Below are positions 7,772 to 16,425 of a stretch of DNA of 59,256 bases, in pieces. Numbering within the stretch: the first letter of the stretch is position 1; the number at the start of each line of letters is the position of its first letter. Position numbers and translations under genes: made by a program. Source of the DNA: CAZEQJ01 sp964514385 (GTDB lineage Bacteria > Bacteroidota > Bacteroidia > Cytophagales > Cyclobacteriaceae); NCBI GenBank assembly GCA_964514385.1, contig CAZEQJ010000019.1, positions 1 to 59,256 on the forward strand. Direction: 5' to 3'. The notes beneath the pieces are model-generated. The model worked only from the letters and a program-made list of their open reading frames with translations, was not told where the DNA came from and made no database searches.

Positions 7772-8019
7772 CACTTTACAATGAACCCATCCATCGCGGT
7801 GATCAGCGAAAAAAATATTGTCGCTTTAAGAAGAACGGCATAAAGTATATCGATTACAAGGATGAAAACTTCCTGTTAAAATTTGTAAACGATCAGGGTA
7901 AAATATTGCCCCGCCGCATAACGGGTACAAGCCAGAAATACCAGGGAAAAGTAACGCAGGCAATAAAGAGAGCACGTCATCTTGCCCTTTTGCCCTATAC
8001 TGCTGATTCATTAAAATAG
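7768..8019 (+). CDS. rpsR: 30S ribosomal protein S18
   Basis: 83 residues. KKYCRFKKNGIKYIDYKD and GKILPRRITGTSQKYQGKVT followed by AIKRARHLALLPY are diagnostic of S18. It binds S6 and the central domain of 16S rRNA. Only one cysteine (in KKYC) is present, so it is a zinc-free form. It is coupled to rpsF by a 4-nt overlap, and rplI follows after 13 nt counted to the chosen start, the standard S6-S18-L9 order. Confidence 0.97.
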   Translation: MTLYNEPIHRGDQRKKYCRFKKNGIKYIDYKDENFLLKFVNDQGKILPRRITGTSQKYQGKVTQAIKRARHLALLPYTADSLK

Positions 8020-8032
8020 GAAGCTGATGAAC

Positions 8033-8476
8033 ATGGAAATAATCTTAAAAAAAGATGTGAAAGGCCTGGGATATCGAAATGATGTCGTACAGGTAAAAGG
8101 CGGTTATGGAAGAAACTTCCTGATTCCTCAGGGTTACGCTATTCTGGCAACAGCGTCTAACAAAAAGATGATGGCTGAAATAGCACGTCAGGCGGAGCAC
8201 AAAGCTGAAAAGCTTAAGCAGGATGCAGAAGAACTGGCATCGAAAATAGAAAAAGTATCCATTGAGCTCAAAACCAAAGTGGGTGAGAACAACAGGATAT
8301 TTGGTACGGTAACGACTACACAGCTGGCGGAGGCTATCAGGGAAAAAGGTCTTGATGTTGATCGTAAACAGATCGCCATACATGGTGAGGTCAAAACTAC
8401 CGGAGAATATGAGGCCGAGATTGACCTTCACAGAGAGGTAAACTGCACATTGAAATTCTCTGTAGTAGCCGAGTAA
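8033..8476 (+). CDS. rplI: 50S ribosomal protein L9
   Basis: 147 residues from MEIILKKDVKGLGYRNDVV, the conserved N-terminal domain binding 23S rRNA. GGYGRNFLIPQGYAI is the L9 signature; a long connecting helix (about residues 42-75) leads to the C-terminal domain (GRIFGTV-like segment NNRIFGTVTT). An in-frame ATG two codons upstream (8027) is equally possible and would give 149 residues. The family consensus begins at ME(I/V)ILK, hence the choice. Last gene of the ribosomal operon, followed by a terminator. Confidence 0.96.
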   Translation: MEIILKKDVKGLGYRNDVVQVKGGYGRNFLIPQGYAILATASNKKMMAEIARQAEHKAEKLKQDAEELASKIEKVSIELKTKVGENNRIFGTVTTTQLAEAIREKGLDVDRKQIAIHGEVKTTGEYEAEIDLHREVNCTLKFSVVAE

Positions 8477-8503
8477 AAGCGGATATTATATTGCAATAAT
8501 CAG

Positions 8504-8535
8504 AAAGCCTTCAGAAATACTGAAGGCTTTTGTAT
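8504..8535 (+). terminator. Intrinsic terminator of rpsF-rpsR-rplI
   Basis: AAAGCCTTCAG (8504-8514), 5-nt loop, CTGAAGGCTTT (8520-8530), followed by a T-rich tract. An 11-bp perfect stem. Confidence 0.85.
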
Positions 8536-8577
8536 TTTTACCAATACTTAAGTGTATTGATTATATAAGCAGAGGAT

Positions 8578-9399
8578 TTGAAGATTGCTTTCGCCTTAAC
8601 TCTAATGATTTTTCCAGGGTGTCAGCTGTTGTTTTACCCCAGCCAAACCTATAACCAATATTCATATGCTACGCATTATAAGATAGAATCTGACGCTTTA
8701 CATATTGAGGTCGTAAATCCACTCCATTGCCCGTTAAGAGTATGGATGTTTTCACAGGACACCTCTATAAACCACAAAATCTCAGTCTTCAATCCGATGG
8801 TTCTGCCTCCGATGTCGGATACCGTGTTGACGATCCCTGGCATTGACACCCTATCTTTTAAAATAGATTTTGCTTCCCGGCTGGGTGACCCGTCAGCCGA
8901 TGTTAGCCCACCTCAGGTATCTTTACCCTTCCCGGATGGCAAAACATATATGATCATTCAGGGAAATAATACAGATTTTACGCATAACAACGACTGGTCC
9001 AGATATGCCCTGGATTTTAATTTAAAGACTTATGACACAATCTGTGCTGCTGCCGGCGGTTTTGTTGTAGGTGTTGTCGATCAATACAAACACGGTGGAC
9101 CAGAAGAGCGATGGAGAAATTATGGCAATTTCGTCACTCTGTTCGATCCGGAATCCGGTATTTTCATTCAGTATGCACACCTTGTACACCGTGGTAGCCT
9201 CGTGAAAGTGGGTGATCAGGTGGTTTGCGGTCAGCCAATTTCATTATCCGGTAACACAGGGCAATCAACAGAGGAACATCTTCATTTCAGCTGTATGGTA
9301 CCTGTAAATACCGAACTTGGCCTTAAGTCAATTCCTGTTGTATTTAAAGAAGGGTATAAAGGTGAAGATTTGAAAAAAAATGATCAGGTAAGCAAATAA
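8578..9399 (+). CDS. M23 family (LytM-type) peptidase, probable lipoprotein
   Basis: 273 residues starting at a TTG. The N-terminal hydrophobic segment ends in IFPGCQ, a possible lipobox (Cys15). The N-terminal half is an uncharacterised beta-rich region; the C-terminal half is a peptidase M23 domain with metal ligands in FTHNNDWSRYALDF (H and D), IQYAHLVH and EEHLHFSC (HLH). SLVKVGDQVVCGQPISLSGN is the usual M23 glycine-rich segment. With both ligand motifs intact it is likely an active peptidoglycan endopeptidase in the periplasm, although the whole family also includes degenerate regulators. It follows the ribosomal terminator and precedes another small lipoprotein gene. Confidence 0.85.
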   Translation: MKIAFALTLMIFPGCQLLFYPSQTYNQYSYATHYKIESDALHIEVVNPLHCPLRVWMFSQDTSINHKISVFNPMVLPPMSDTVLTIPGIDTLSFKIDFASRLGDPSADVSPPQVSLPFPDGKTYMIIQGNNTDFTHNNDWSRYALDFNLKTYDTICAAAGGFVVGVVDQYKHGGPEERWRNYGNFVTLFDPESGIFIQYAHLVHRGSLVKVGDQVVCGQPISLSGNTGQSTEEHLHFSCMVPVNTELGLKSIPVVFKEGYKGEDLKKNDQVSK

Positions 9400-9442
9400 G
9401 CAACCCCTAACCTTGGTGATGTGTCTTTGAGAAAAAACAGAA

Positions 9443-9847
9443 ATGAAATACTTGCTGACATTATTCTTTTTTGGCCTGCTTACAATTTCATGTGAAGAGG
9501 ACAACCTAAATTTTACAGAGACAAGTGCAGTAGTCAGATCGGCCACAACGCCTGACACCACAAGTCTGAATGGGGATTTTGCCATCTTTATCACGGTGTT
9601 AGGGTCCAGTGGATGTGCTCAATATGCTCGTTTTGAAGCGCTGGAATCAAATGATACCACTTATTTCAGTATGTATACTAAATTCCCGGATACAGACCAA
9701 ATCTGCTCAACAGCCATTATCGAAATAGATACATCCATTTTTTACAGCTATACCACACCAGGCATGAAATATCTCGTCTTTGATGGAGAGTTAGATTTCA
9801 GCGGCAGCGGACCAGAAAGAATTTTAGATTCGGTATATGTAGAATAG
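9443..9847 (+). CDS. Small lipoprotein of unknown function
   Basis: 134 residues: signal peptide with lipobox LLTISC (Cys17) followed by EED, an acidic +2 region as is usual for Bacteroidota surface-exposed lipoproteins. The rest is beta-rich with two further cysteines (about 53 and 82 of the protein), which could pair. No family recognised. It lies 43 nt after the M23 peptidase gene in the same orientation. Confidence 0.65.
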   Translation: MKYLLTLFFFGLLTISCEEDNLNFTETSAVVRSATTPDTTSLNGDFAIFITVLGSSGCAQYARFEALESNDTTYFSMYTKFPDTDQICSTAIIEIDTSIFYSYTTPGMKYLVFDGELDFSGSGPERILDSVYVE

Positions 9848-9935
9848 ACGGTCGGCACACTCAACATTTTTATATTTCAATAGGTGGCGCCCAACATAAT
9901 TTGGAGTATTATCATTTCTTCTTCTATTTTCACAT

Positions 9936-10895
9936 ATGAAATTCAGAACTGAAGTAAGCCCCTCCCCCTTTTCTTATCCGATCAATATCAGTGACAAAAT
10001 TGTATTGATGGGTTCCTGCTTTTCCAGCCATATCGGGAGCCTGCTGGCACAATATAAATTTAATGTCCTGACCAATCCGCTTGGAATCCTGTTTCATCCG
10101 ATACCGATAAGCAAGCATCTCACCCAGCACCCTATCGATCCACGACATATCGTAACAAACGACGATGCCTATTTTCATATGGATGTGCATAGTGAAATAT
10201 GGGATACGGACATCAATGGATTAATGGACAAAATTACAGGCAGAAGGAATCAGTTAAATTCTGCCCTATCAGAGGCGAATTGGCTGATCGTCACCCTCGG
10301 GACAGCCTATATTTATAAATTCAGAGGGTCAACGCAACTGGTGGCCAATTGCCAGAAACAACCCGCAGCCCTGTTTGACAAGCAGCTGTCCACGGCGGAC
10401 GATGTTGTAACAGCTCTCCAAAAATCAGTTGACTATTTAAAACATGTAAATCCTGAATTAAAAATTCTGCTCACTGTGTCCCCGGTAAGGCATATTAAAG
10501 ATGGCATCCCTGAAAATCAGGTAAGCAAGTCGATATTACGTGTGGCCTGCGACGAGATGGTTCGCATCAATGCAAACTGCCATTATTTTCCCTCTTACGA
10601 GATTATGATGGATGATCTGAGGGATTATCGTTTTTATAAGGATGATCTCATTCACCCAAATGAACAGGCGATTCAGTATATATGGGAAAAGTTTAAAGTG
10701 GCTGCATTTGATGATGCAGGCAGGGCGTACCTGGAAAAAACAGATTCCATTTTAGCCCGTCTAAATCATAAACCATTTAACCCAAAGAGTGAGGCTCATA
10801 AACGTTTCCTTGAAAAACTTCGGGAAGATATTGCTGTTTTTTCGGACAAAGACTGGACAAAAGAAATGGATCTGATTAACCAGTATCTATCCTGA
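9936..10895 (+). CDS. GSCFA domain-containing protein (SGNH-hydrolase-like)
   Basis: 319 residues. VLMGSCFSSHIGSLL near residues 24-38 is the GSCFA signature that names the family and corresponds to block I of the GDSL/SGNH fold (catalytic Ser). NPLGILFHP follows, and YKDDLIHPNEQAIQYIW near residues 232-248 supplies the Asp and His of the triad. Likely a cytoplasmic or surface-glycan esterase; the substrate is unknown. No signal peptide. The 3' end overlaps the convergent small gene at 10887 by 9 bp. Confidence 0.9.
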   Translation: MKFRTEVSPSPFSYPINISDKIVLMGSCFSSHIGSLLAQYKFNVLTNPLGILFHPIPISKHLTQHPIDPRHIVTNDDAYFHMDVHSEIWDTDINGLMDKITGRRNQLNSALSEANWLIVTLGTAYIYKFRGSTQLVANCQKQPAALFDKQLSTADDVVTALQKSVDYLKHVNPELKILLTVSPVRHIKDGIPENQVSKSILRVACDEMVRINANCHYFPSYEIMMDDLRDYRFYKDDLIHPNEQAIQYIWEKFKVAAFDDAGRAYLEKTDSILARLNHKPFNPKSEAHKRFLEKLREDIAVFSDKDWTKEMDLINQYLS

Positions 10896-11138
10896 TTTTC
10901 TCATTGATTTTTTAGCAAGGCCAGTTGCCTTTTGCATTGGCTTACGAAGTGTTGCCAGTTTTTGAGGTGTATCGAGATGCTCAAGTTCCTGTTTTGCTTC
11001 CTCAGCTGTGATTACACCATTGATCAATGCTACCAGTAGCTCTCTTAATTGCTTCTCCGCAGTATTACTGCTGTTGACTTCCTTTTTGAACTCTTCAAAA
11101 AGTCCTCGTAAGGCTAGATCATTTACGGATGGTTTCAT
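10887..11138 (-). CDS. Small helical protein of unknown function, Ku operon
   Basis: 83 residues, predominantly helical and charged, with a basic C-terminus (KKSMRKSG). The central part (LINGVITAEEAKQELEHL) reads as two short helices. No family recognised. Its start shares one base with the stop of the upstream TPR gene (TAATG), so it is translated from the ku-TPR transcript. The basic tail could contact nucleic acid, but this is inference only. Confidence 0.65.
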   Translation of the reverse strand: MKPSVNDLALRGLFEEFKKEVNSSNTAEKQLRELLVALINGVITAEEAKQELEHLDTPQKLATLRKPMQKATGLAKKSMRKSG

Positions 11139-11770
11139 TATTCCAGAGTTAAATATCGTTTAATATTTTCGAGAAGTGCGTTAGCGTCTTCTTTTTCACA
11201 TTCTTCAGCAAGCTGCCGGTATTTTCCGAGGTTTAGTAAAGCTCCTTTGAAGTCCCGTTGCAATGCCTGAACAATGGCAAGGTTGTAGTATGTGCCTGAA
11301 AAGTCAGGCATGATCTCAATAGCAAGCGCATAATGCATCTGAGCCAGCGGCAGATTGGCGTGATCTGAATAAACATTACCCAGATTATAATGAGCCTCAA
11401 AATGCCTGGAGTCGTATTTTAGTGCCTGTGTCAGGTGATCAATTGCTTTTACCTGATTTCCTTTTCTTGAATATAAAATGCCCAGATTACAATAGGCATC
11501 GGCTACATGATCGTGCTGCTTTATCGCCTTCCAATACCATTCCTCCGCAAGCGCCAGATCTGTATCCTCATAATTTATAGCCTGATCAAAAGGTGAATTG
11601 TTTGAATGACCATGAAGGGATACCACTTTTCCTCCCGGAGCTTCACCGAATATATCCAGCTGGCCCATATCCTCCATTCTTTGTCTTTTGGAAGATTTTT
11701 TTGGAGAAGCCTTACGGAAATCAAACCGTTCAGGCTGCTGTGTGTCGCCCATTTTTATTACACGGCCCAT
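11138..11770 (-). CDS. TPR-repeat protein, Ku operon
   Basis: 210 residues. A charged, low-complexity N-terminal stretch (residues 1-60) precedes at least three tetratricopeptide repeats: YCNLGILYSRKGNQVKAIDHLTQAL-type units around residues 92-195, with AHYNLGNVYSDHANLPLAQMH and YYNLAIVQALQRDFKGALLNL. No signal peptide, so probably cytoplasmic and a protein-protein interaction partner. The ATG is 6 nt downstream of the ku stop. A second in-frame Met at 11752 is also possible. Confidence 0.8.
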   Translation of the reverse strand: MGRVIKMGDTQQPERFDFRKASPKKSSKRQRMEDMGQLDIFGEAPGGKVVSLHGHSNNSPFDQAINYEDTDLALAEEWYWKAIKQHDHVADAYCNLGILYSRKGNQVKAIDHLTQALKYDSRHFEAHYNLGNVYSDHANLPLAQMHYALAIEIMPDFSGTYYNLAIVQALQRDFKGALLNLGKYRQLAEECEKEDANALLENIKRYLTLE

Positions 11771-11776
11771 GTAGTA

Positions 11777-12610
11777 TTAACCGGTTTTTCTGGATTTTGA
11801 TTCTGATTTTCCTTCTGCCTTTTTCATCGGCTTTTGAGAAGCCTTTGCCCTGGCAATACTCTCCTTTAGCGCTGTCATAATATCAACGACAGGCTCATCC
11901 ATTTCACCTACGGTAACAACCTCTTCACCTTTGATCTTAGCGTCTATCATTTCCCGTAAGGCTGTCGTATACCTGTCAGTAGTGTCGATATCGGAAAACT
12001 TTTTGGACATGGTGTTGACCAGCATGTCTGCGCGTTTCATTTGCTCCTTATCCACCTCTTCGGTGTTTTCAAGACCGGGCATGGCAGATATATCGCGCAC
12101 TTCCTCTTCCTGACGTAATTTATAAAGCAATATGCCTTCTTTATGAGGTGTTAACAAAACCACATGTTCACGATCGCGCAGTACTACCTTCCCCACTCCT
12201 ACCTTGCCCGACTGCTCAAGCGTTTTACGAAGCAGGTTATAGGTTTTCTGTGCCACCTCACCATCAGGACCGGCAAAGTAGGGCGTATCAAACAGGGTAT
12301 GATGAACCTCTTCCTTTTTCACAAACCCTTCGATTTCGATTACTTTCGTAGATTTTAGTTTTACCTTTTTAAAATCCTCAGCATCGATAATAACATACTG
12401 ATCCGGTGCATACTGATACCCTTTGACGATATCATCGGCCTTTAGTACGTCGCCTGTTATTTTATCACGTTTTTCGTATTTGACTGGGTTTTTACCTTCT
12501 TTGGACAGCAAATTGAAGCTGATAGAACTTGCGGCATCAATAGCACTGTATATTCGGATGGGAATAGTGACCAAAGAAAATCTGATATGTCCTTTCCAGA
12601 TAGCCCGCAT
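11777..12610 (-). CDS. ku: Ku protein, non-homologous end joining
   Basis: 277 residues, normal for bacterial Ku. MRAIWKGHIRFSLVTIPIRIYSA is the conserved start of the beta-barrel core; FNLLSKEGKNPVKYEKRD and GYQYAPDQYVIIDAEDF are further signatures. The homodimer threads onto DNA ends and recruits LigD. The C-terminal extension is Lys-rich (about residues 250-277), as in other Ku proteins that bind DNA outside the ring. No ligD is encoded in this window. First gene of a three-gene unit with the TPR and small helical genes; a TATCTTTG promoter element precedes it. Confidence 0.95.
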   Translation of the reverse strand: MRAIWKGHIRFSLVTIPIRIYSAIDAASSISFNLLSKEGKNPVKYEKRDKITGDVLKADDIVKGYQYAPDQYVIIDAEDFKKVKLKSTKVIEIEGFVKKEEVHHTLFDTPYFAGPDGEVAQKTYNLLRKTLEQSGKVGVGKVVLRDREHVVLLTPHKEGILLYKLRQEEEVRDISAMPGLENTEEVDKEQMKRADMLVNTMSKKFSDIDTTDRYTTALREMIDAKIKGEEVVTVGEMDEPVVDIMTALKESIARAKASQKPMKKAEGKSESKSRKTG

Positions 12611-12630
12611 TTTCGGTATTCGGTATATAA

Positions 12631-12638
12631 CAAAGATA
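12631..12638 (-). promoter_or_regulatory. Promoter -7 element of the ku operon
   Basis: TATCTTTG on the minus strand, 20 bp before the ku ATG, matches TAnnTTTG. No clear -33 TTTG is seen at the expected distance. Confidence 0.5.
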
Positions 12639-12729
12639 CGGAATACCTGAGAAATTCCTATTTAATTAAATGTAAAAATTTAAGAACGACTACCTAAATA
12701 CCTGATTATCTTTATTTTATACATTACAT

Positions 12730-14085
12730 TTATTCTAGCACCTGCTTGTTTTTTACCTTGTTGATATTGCCAAACAGCAGGTTTATACCAAATCTGAGGT
12801 CGACGGTATTAATATTGAGTGGATTGTTGGCAATAAGGATATTATCCGACATCATGTAAAACTGGAACCCTACCAGATTAAGGCCCATACCCACTCCAAC
12901 ATTGGTAATGGTGCCGTTCATATATCCTGCATTTACCATGAGGTTGACATAGGTTTTCCACGTAAACTGATAATACCCTGACAGTGCCGGATATATGTTA
13001 CCCTGATAAAACTCCGTTCGCAGTATACCCCCGACGTGGTGATTTTTGAAGAATTCATAATCTGCATTGGCATAAAACTGCGCACTTAATGGCGTGGTGT
13101 ACCGCTGACCTGAAAGGGTATCAAATGCCACATCAGTGGTAAGGGAATCGAGAAAATCGACATCACCATTTATCGCACCAAATATATCCGACACCCCTGA
13201 AAATTCTACCTCACCTGTGTTTAGCTGATAGTTTAATAAACCGCCATTCCATGATACAGCGCCAAGATCGACGATGCTGGCGTTAAGGTTTAGCTTTTCT
13301 GTAAGCTGGTAGCTTCCTCCCAGCGTTATACCCAGTCCATTGTTCTGTCTCAATATCGCATTTGCTATATCAGCATAATCAATTTCACCATTTTCAGCCT
13401 CTGCTGCTACCCCTACAAAGCCGGCGCCCCTCACCGTACCTGAGAGGTTTGAAAAACCTAACAACTGATCTGACAGGTTGATCTGGCCCGACATATCAGT
13501 TACCGACAAATCTCCAATTCCCTGATAATAGCGAATTTTCGCGCCAACTGTCAGCTTTTCCGTCAATTCGCGACCATACCCAACACCTGCTGAAGCATAG
13601 GCTGTATTTCTTACTGAAAGATCTTCCAATGCCACACTCTCCAGACCATCGTTACCCTGAAGGCCAAATTGCAACAGGTCATTGGGCAGCACATAGCCAA
13701 ACCTGCCATGTATCATTACATCAAAGGAGAAATAGCTGTTTTTTGTTCTTACACCTACATAAACGGGCATGTATTCCATATTGAAATTTACACGGAAATC
13801 CTGGTTGCCGCGTAATAAGTCTTCGGGTTGGAGCTGATAGGTGCCCGAGCCGGGGGAAGTCTCCTGTATAGAACCATCCAAATCTATTCCTTGCAGGCCG
13901 AGACCCATTCCAAAACCCGAAATACCAGGGAAGCCTATTACAACCCGGGAATCAGGCAAAAGTGCAGGGTTAAGGTTATTGGCCTGGGGTACGTTTTTGT
14001 ACATCCGGTAGTACACCATATTATTTTGTGCCTTCACCCAGCCCACTGAGATAAAAAACAATAATAAGAGGTAAATATTTTTCAT
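12730..14085 (-). CDS. DUF5723 family outer-membrane protein
   Basis: About 451 residues from the ATG at 14085. Signal peptide (IYLLLLFFISVGWVKAQ) followed by NLNPALLPDSRVVIGFPGISGF, the typical N-terminus of Bacteroidota DUF5723 proteins, then many amphipathic beta strands with Gly/aromatic alternation, consistent with an outer-membrane beta-barrel. Probably surface or outer-membrane structural; the function is not known. The upstream lipoprotein gene ends 2 nt before this start (TGA-TC-ATG), so the pair is co-translated. A TTG at 14091 is an alternative start but would overlap the preceding stop. Confidence 0.85.
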   Translation of the reverse strand: MKNIYLLLLFFISVGWVKAQNNMVYYRMYKNVPQANNLNPALLPDSRVVIGFPGISGFGMGLGLQGIDLDGSIQETSPGSGTYQLQPEDLLRGNQDFRVNFNMEYMPVYVGVRTKNSYFSFDVMIHGRFGYVLPNDLLQFGLQGNDGLESVALEDLSVRNTAYASAGVGYGRELTEKLTVGAKIRYYQGIGDLSVTDMSGQINLSDQLLGFSNLSGTVRGAGFVGVAAEAENGEIDYADIANAILRQNNGLGITLGGSYQLTEKLNLNASIVDLGAVSWNGGLLNYQLNTGEVEFSGVSDIFGAINGDVDFLDSLTTDVAFDTLSGQRYTTPLSAQFYANADYEFFKNHHVGGILRTEFYQGNIYPALSGYYQFTWKTYVNLMVNAGYMNGTITNVGVGMGLNLVGFQFYMMSDNILIANNPLNINTVDLRFGINLLFGNINKVKNKQVLE

Positions 14086-14087
14086 GA

Positions 14088-15749
14088 TCAATCCTGGGTT
14101 ATATCAAGTTCAACGTCTAGTTCTGTGGTGACACCTACCCTGATGTCGAGATTATCGGTAGTCCTGAATACTACATTGGTGTCATTGGCATAATCAGCTG
14201 TTCGCAGGGACACAATAGTTTCAAGCTGAGCCACCTCAGACAATAAATCCAGTTGCTCCTGGGTTAGTAAGACCAAAAGTTCGTTCTCCGTAACCGATTC
14301 ACGATCTACAAAGCCATCATTATCGATCGATCCTGCCCGTAGAAGGAAATCCTCCGGACCATCAGGTATTGGCTGAAAAAGAAGATTGCCGCTGTTGTCC
14401 AGGAAGTTCAGTTGTAACTGAACATCAACAGGAAAATAGTTCATAGTACGTATTACCAGAGCCGCTTCACCGACCTGAATGGAGTCGCCTATATCCAGGT
14501 TAAAATCTTCATTCAGTAAGGTGTAATTGAGCCTAAAGCGACCTGCCAGCGTTAGCTGCGCCCTGAGATCGGCCGTCAATGTGCTTGATCCCAAAATAAA
14601 GTTGTCTCCGGCGATATTTTCAGGATTGGTCAATGCTGAAATGTTAAATGCAATACGTGTCGGAAGGGAAGATATAATATCAGCAATGTTTGAATTCTGA
14701 TTATTGATGAAGATATCACTGGAGGCCGTTCCTCCCGGAGTCGATGCCCCATCTACCACTTGCGTATTTTCTGTTATTGATCCCGAAAGCCGGATAGTAT
14801 CATCTTCTGCTGTATACGCTTCCAGTGAATTGAAGTCAATGCCAAACGGAAGACCATAGCTGTTTTGGAAATTGAGCTCAAACAAGGGGTCAGACAGGAA
14901 AAAGTCGAAATCATCAAGGGGTATATTTTCAAAAAAGCCAAGGTCAAGTTCTTGTGTACCCGACTCGATCAGTTGCTGGCCAAGTCTGCCGTATATTTCT
15001 TCAAAATTGATATCGGCAATAGTCACATCTACATTCAGGTCTGCAGTGGCAACCGTTGATGTAGTATTGGGAAACAGAACATAGGCGCGAAATGAGACAA
15101 AATTGTAAGTGGTGTCTTCACCATCAATGTCAACCAGATTTACGGAATAACCTGTCAGGTCGGTAGGATCAGTGATAGAAGCGCTTCCGTTCAGGTCATA
15201 TTCACGGGTAAAGGGTTCACCTGATGGTGAAATAAGCTGTGGGAATTCTATAAACAGCCGCAGATCAGCAGTTGAGTTATTTTGCATAACCACTGAAAAG
15301 GTACCACTTCCCAGCACCAGACTGTCAATACGCTCACCATTGGGAGCATTGACATTTAGTTCCAGCGGTGGAATAAACAGTGTATCGCTAACATTATAGG
15401 TAGCCGGTCCTGGAATTACAAGAGACTGTGACACTGACTGCTCCACAAAGCCGCCGTCAAAAGCTTCATTAGCACTGGGCNNNNNNNNNNTGGGCACTTC
15501 TAATGACTCCGTAAATACCAACTGTATTTCGTTATTCGAGCCACTGTCCAATGTCACAGGCGAATCCGGATCCTGCTCTCCCAGCTGATCGATCAACTGC
15601 TGAAAAGTTATGGACGCATCCACCAGCGGAATTGAAAAACGTGGTGACCATACTATTTTATTAAGATTTGTTATTTTATCTAATTCGTCAGTAAAACACC
15701 CGAAAAATAAAAGGGTAATTCCGATAATCAGAAGGATGGCTTTTTTCAT
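14088..15749 (-). CDS. Large lipoprotein of unknown function, interrupted by an assembly gap
   Basis: 553 residues with a lipobox signal peptide (LLFFGCFTDEL, Cys18), followed by a long beta-rich sequence rich in Asp, Ser, Thr and Asn. No catalytic motif recognised. It pairs with the downstream DUF5723 gene, and such lipoprotein/barrel pairs are common in Cytophagales, suggesting one outer-membrane complex. Ten Ns at 15481-15490 fall around residues 87-90. The frame is open and of the same character on both sides, so the gene is probably intact, but the true length of the missing stretch is unknown. The N-terminal half of the protein should be treated as provisional. Confidence 0.75.
   Translation of the reverse strand: MKKAILLIIGITLLFFGCFTDELDKITNLNKIVWSPRFSIPLVDASITFQQLIDQLGEQDPDSPVTLDSGSNNEIQLVFTESLEVPXXXXPSANEAFDGGFVEQSVSQSLVIPGPATYNVSDTLFIPPLELNVNAPNGERIDSLVLGSGTFSVVMQNNSTADLRLFIEFPQLISPSGEPFTREYDLNGSASITDPTDLTGYSVNLVDIDGEDTTYNFVSFRAYVLFPNTTSTVATADLNVDVTIADINFEEIYGRLGQQLIESGTQELDLGFFENIPLDDFDFFLSDPLFELNFQNSYGLPFGIDFNSLEAYTAEDDTIRLSGSITENTQVVDGASTPGGTASSDIFINNQNSNIADIISSLPTRIAFNISALTNPENIAGDNFILGSSTLTADLRAQLTLAGRFRLNYTLLNEDFNLDIGDSIQVGEAALVIRTMNYFPVDVQLQLNFLDNSGNLLFQPIPDGPEDFLLRAGSIDNDGFVDRESVTENELLVLLTQEQLDLLSEVAQLETIVSLRTADYANDTNVVFRTTDNLDIRVGVTTELDVELDITQD
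15481..15490. other. Assembly gap (10 N)
   Basis: Ten undetermined bases inside the lipoprotein gene. The flanking text reads 'agcactgggc' and 'tgggcacttc', both sides containing TGGGC, consistent with a short unresolved join. Confidence 0.98.
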
Positions 15750-15920
15750 TTCTGTGACATTTAGAATCCATCACAAAGTAGTTAATTCCCAACTTTTAAT
15801 CCTTCAGGATGTCATAAAAATCGATAAAATACCCTGATCATGGTATAAACGGGCTGGTTTCATATATGGACAAAGTGTACGGTCAACTGCACGAAAATGA
15901 ACAGTCAGAGGAGTCTGTTT

Positions 15921-15965
15921 ACAGAAAAAACGGCCTAATTTCAATCAGAAGCCGTTTTCTGTTTT
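15921..15965 (+). terminator. Terminator-like hairpin in a divergent spacer
   Basis: ACAGAAAA(AA)CGGC at 15921-15934 pairs with GCCGTTTTCTGT at 15951-15962. It lies in the 270-bp spacer between the minus-strand lipoprotein gene and the plus-strand gene at 16020, where neither gene needs a terminator. The rest of the spacer holds no recognisable ORF. Possible explanations are the end of a small RNA or a leader structure of the 16020 gene. Confidence 0.45.
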
Positions 15966-16019
15966 CTGGCACAGGATTGGACTATCACTAATCGTCATAA
16001 ACTCAAAATAAATAAAGTC

Positions 16020-16397
16020 ATGAAAAAGGTAGTATTTGCATCTGTAATGTTTTTAGCGGTTCAGTCATTCGCCGGAGGTGGTGATGTAGAAAAAGCACAG
16101 GAAAAAGTAGCCAAGGCCGACAGTAACGATTACACAGCCTATGCTATGGGAGCAGAAGTGTGTATCGACCGGGGAGAAAATCTTGATGAAGCCTTCAGTT
16201 GGTTGAAGCAATCCCTTGAAATCAAGGAAACACCTTATAATCTGGAACTCATGGGTGACTACTATAAGGTAACCGGTGAAAAAAGAAAAGCATACATCTA
16301 TTATGTATCTGCGATGGAAAAAGCAAGGGAGGTTAATCCGGAATACAAGGATAACAAGCTTGCACGAAAGATCCGCCGAGTGACGGATTTAGGATAA
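16020..16397 (+). CDS. Small periplasmic TPR-like protein
   Basis: 125 residues. Signal peptide (KKVVFASVMFLAVQSFAGG) with a probable cleavage after SFA. The mature part is helical: EKAQEKVAKADSNDYTAYAMGAEVCI and AFSWLKQSLEIKETPYNLELMGDYYKVTGEKRKAYIYYVSAM, resembling two to three TPR units. No family name recognised. Followed immediately by a bidirectional terminator; its own leader contains the hairpin at 15921-15965. Confidence 0.7.
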   Translation: MKKVVFASVMFLAVQSFAGGGDVEKAQEKVAKADSNDYTAYAMGAEVCIDRGENLDEAFSWLKQSLEIKETPYNLELMGDYYKVTGEKRKAYIYYVSAMEKAREVNPEYKDNKLARKIRRVTDLG

Positions 16398-16425
16398 AAA
16401 AAGGCTCCTTTCGGAGCCTTTTTAT
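16397..16425. terminator. Bidirectional intrinsic terminator
   Basis: A-tract, GGCTCC-ttt-cGGAGCC, T-tract. It serves the small TPR gene on the plus strand and the deoxyhypusine synthase homologue on the minus strand, whose stop codon (16422-16424) lies in the T-tract. Confidence 0.85.

Noticed and set aside
12148..12358. Small plus-strand ORFs inside ku
   Set aside because: Antisense shadows of a clearly identified gene.
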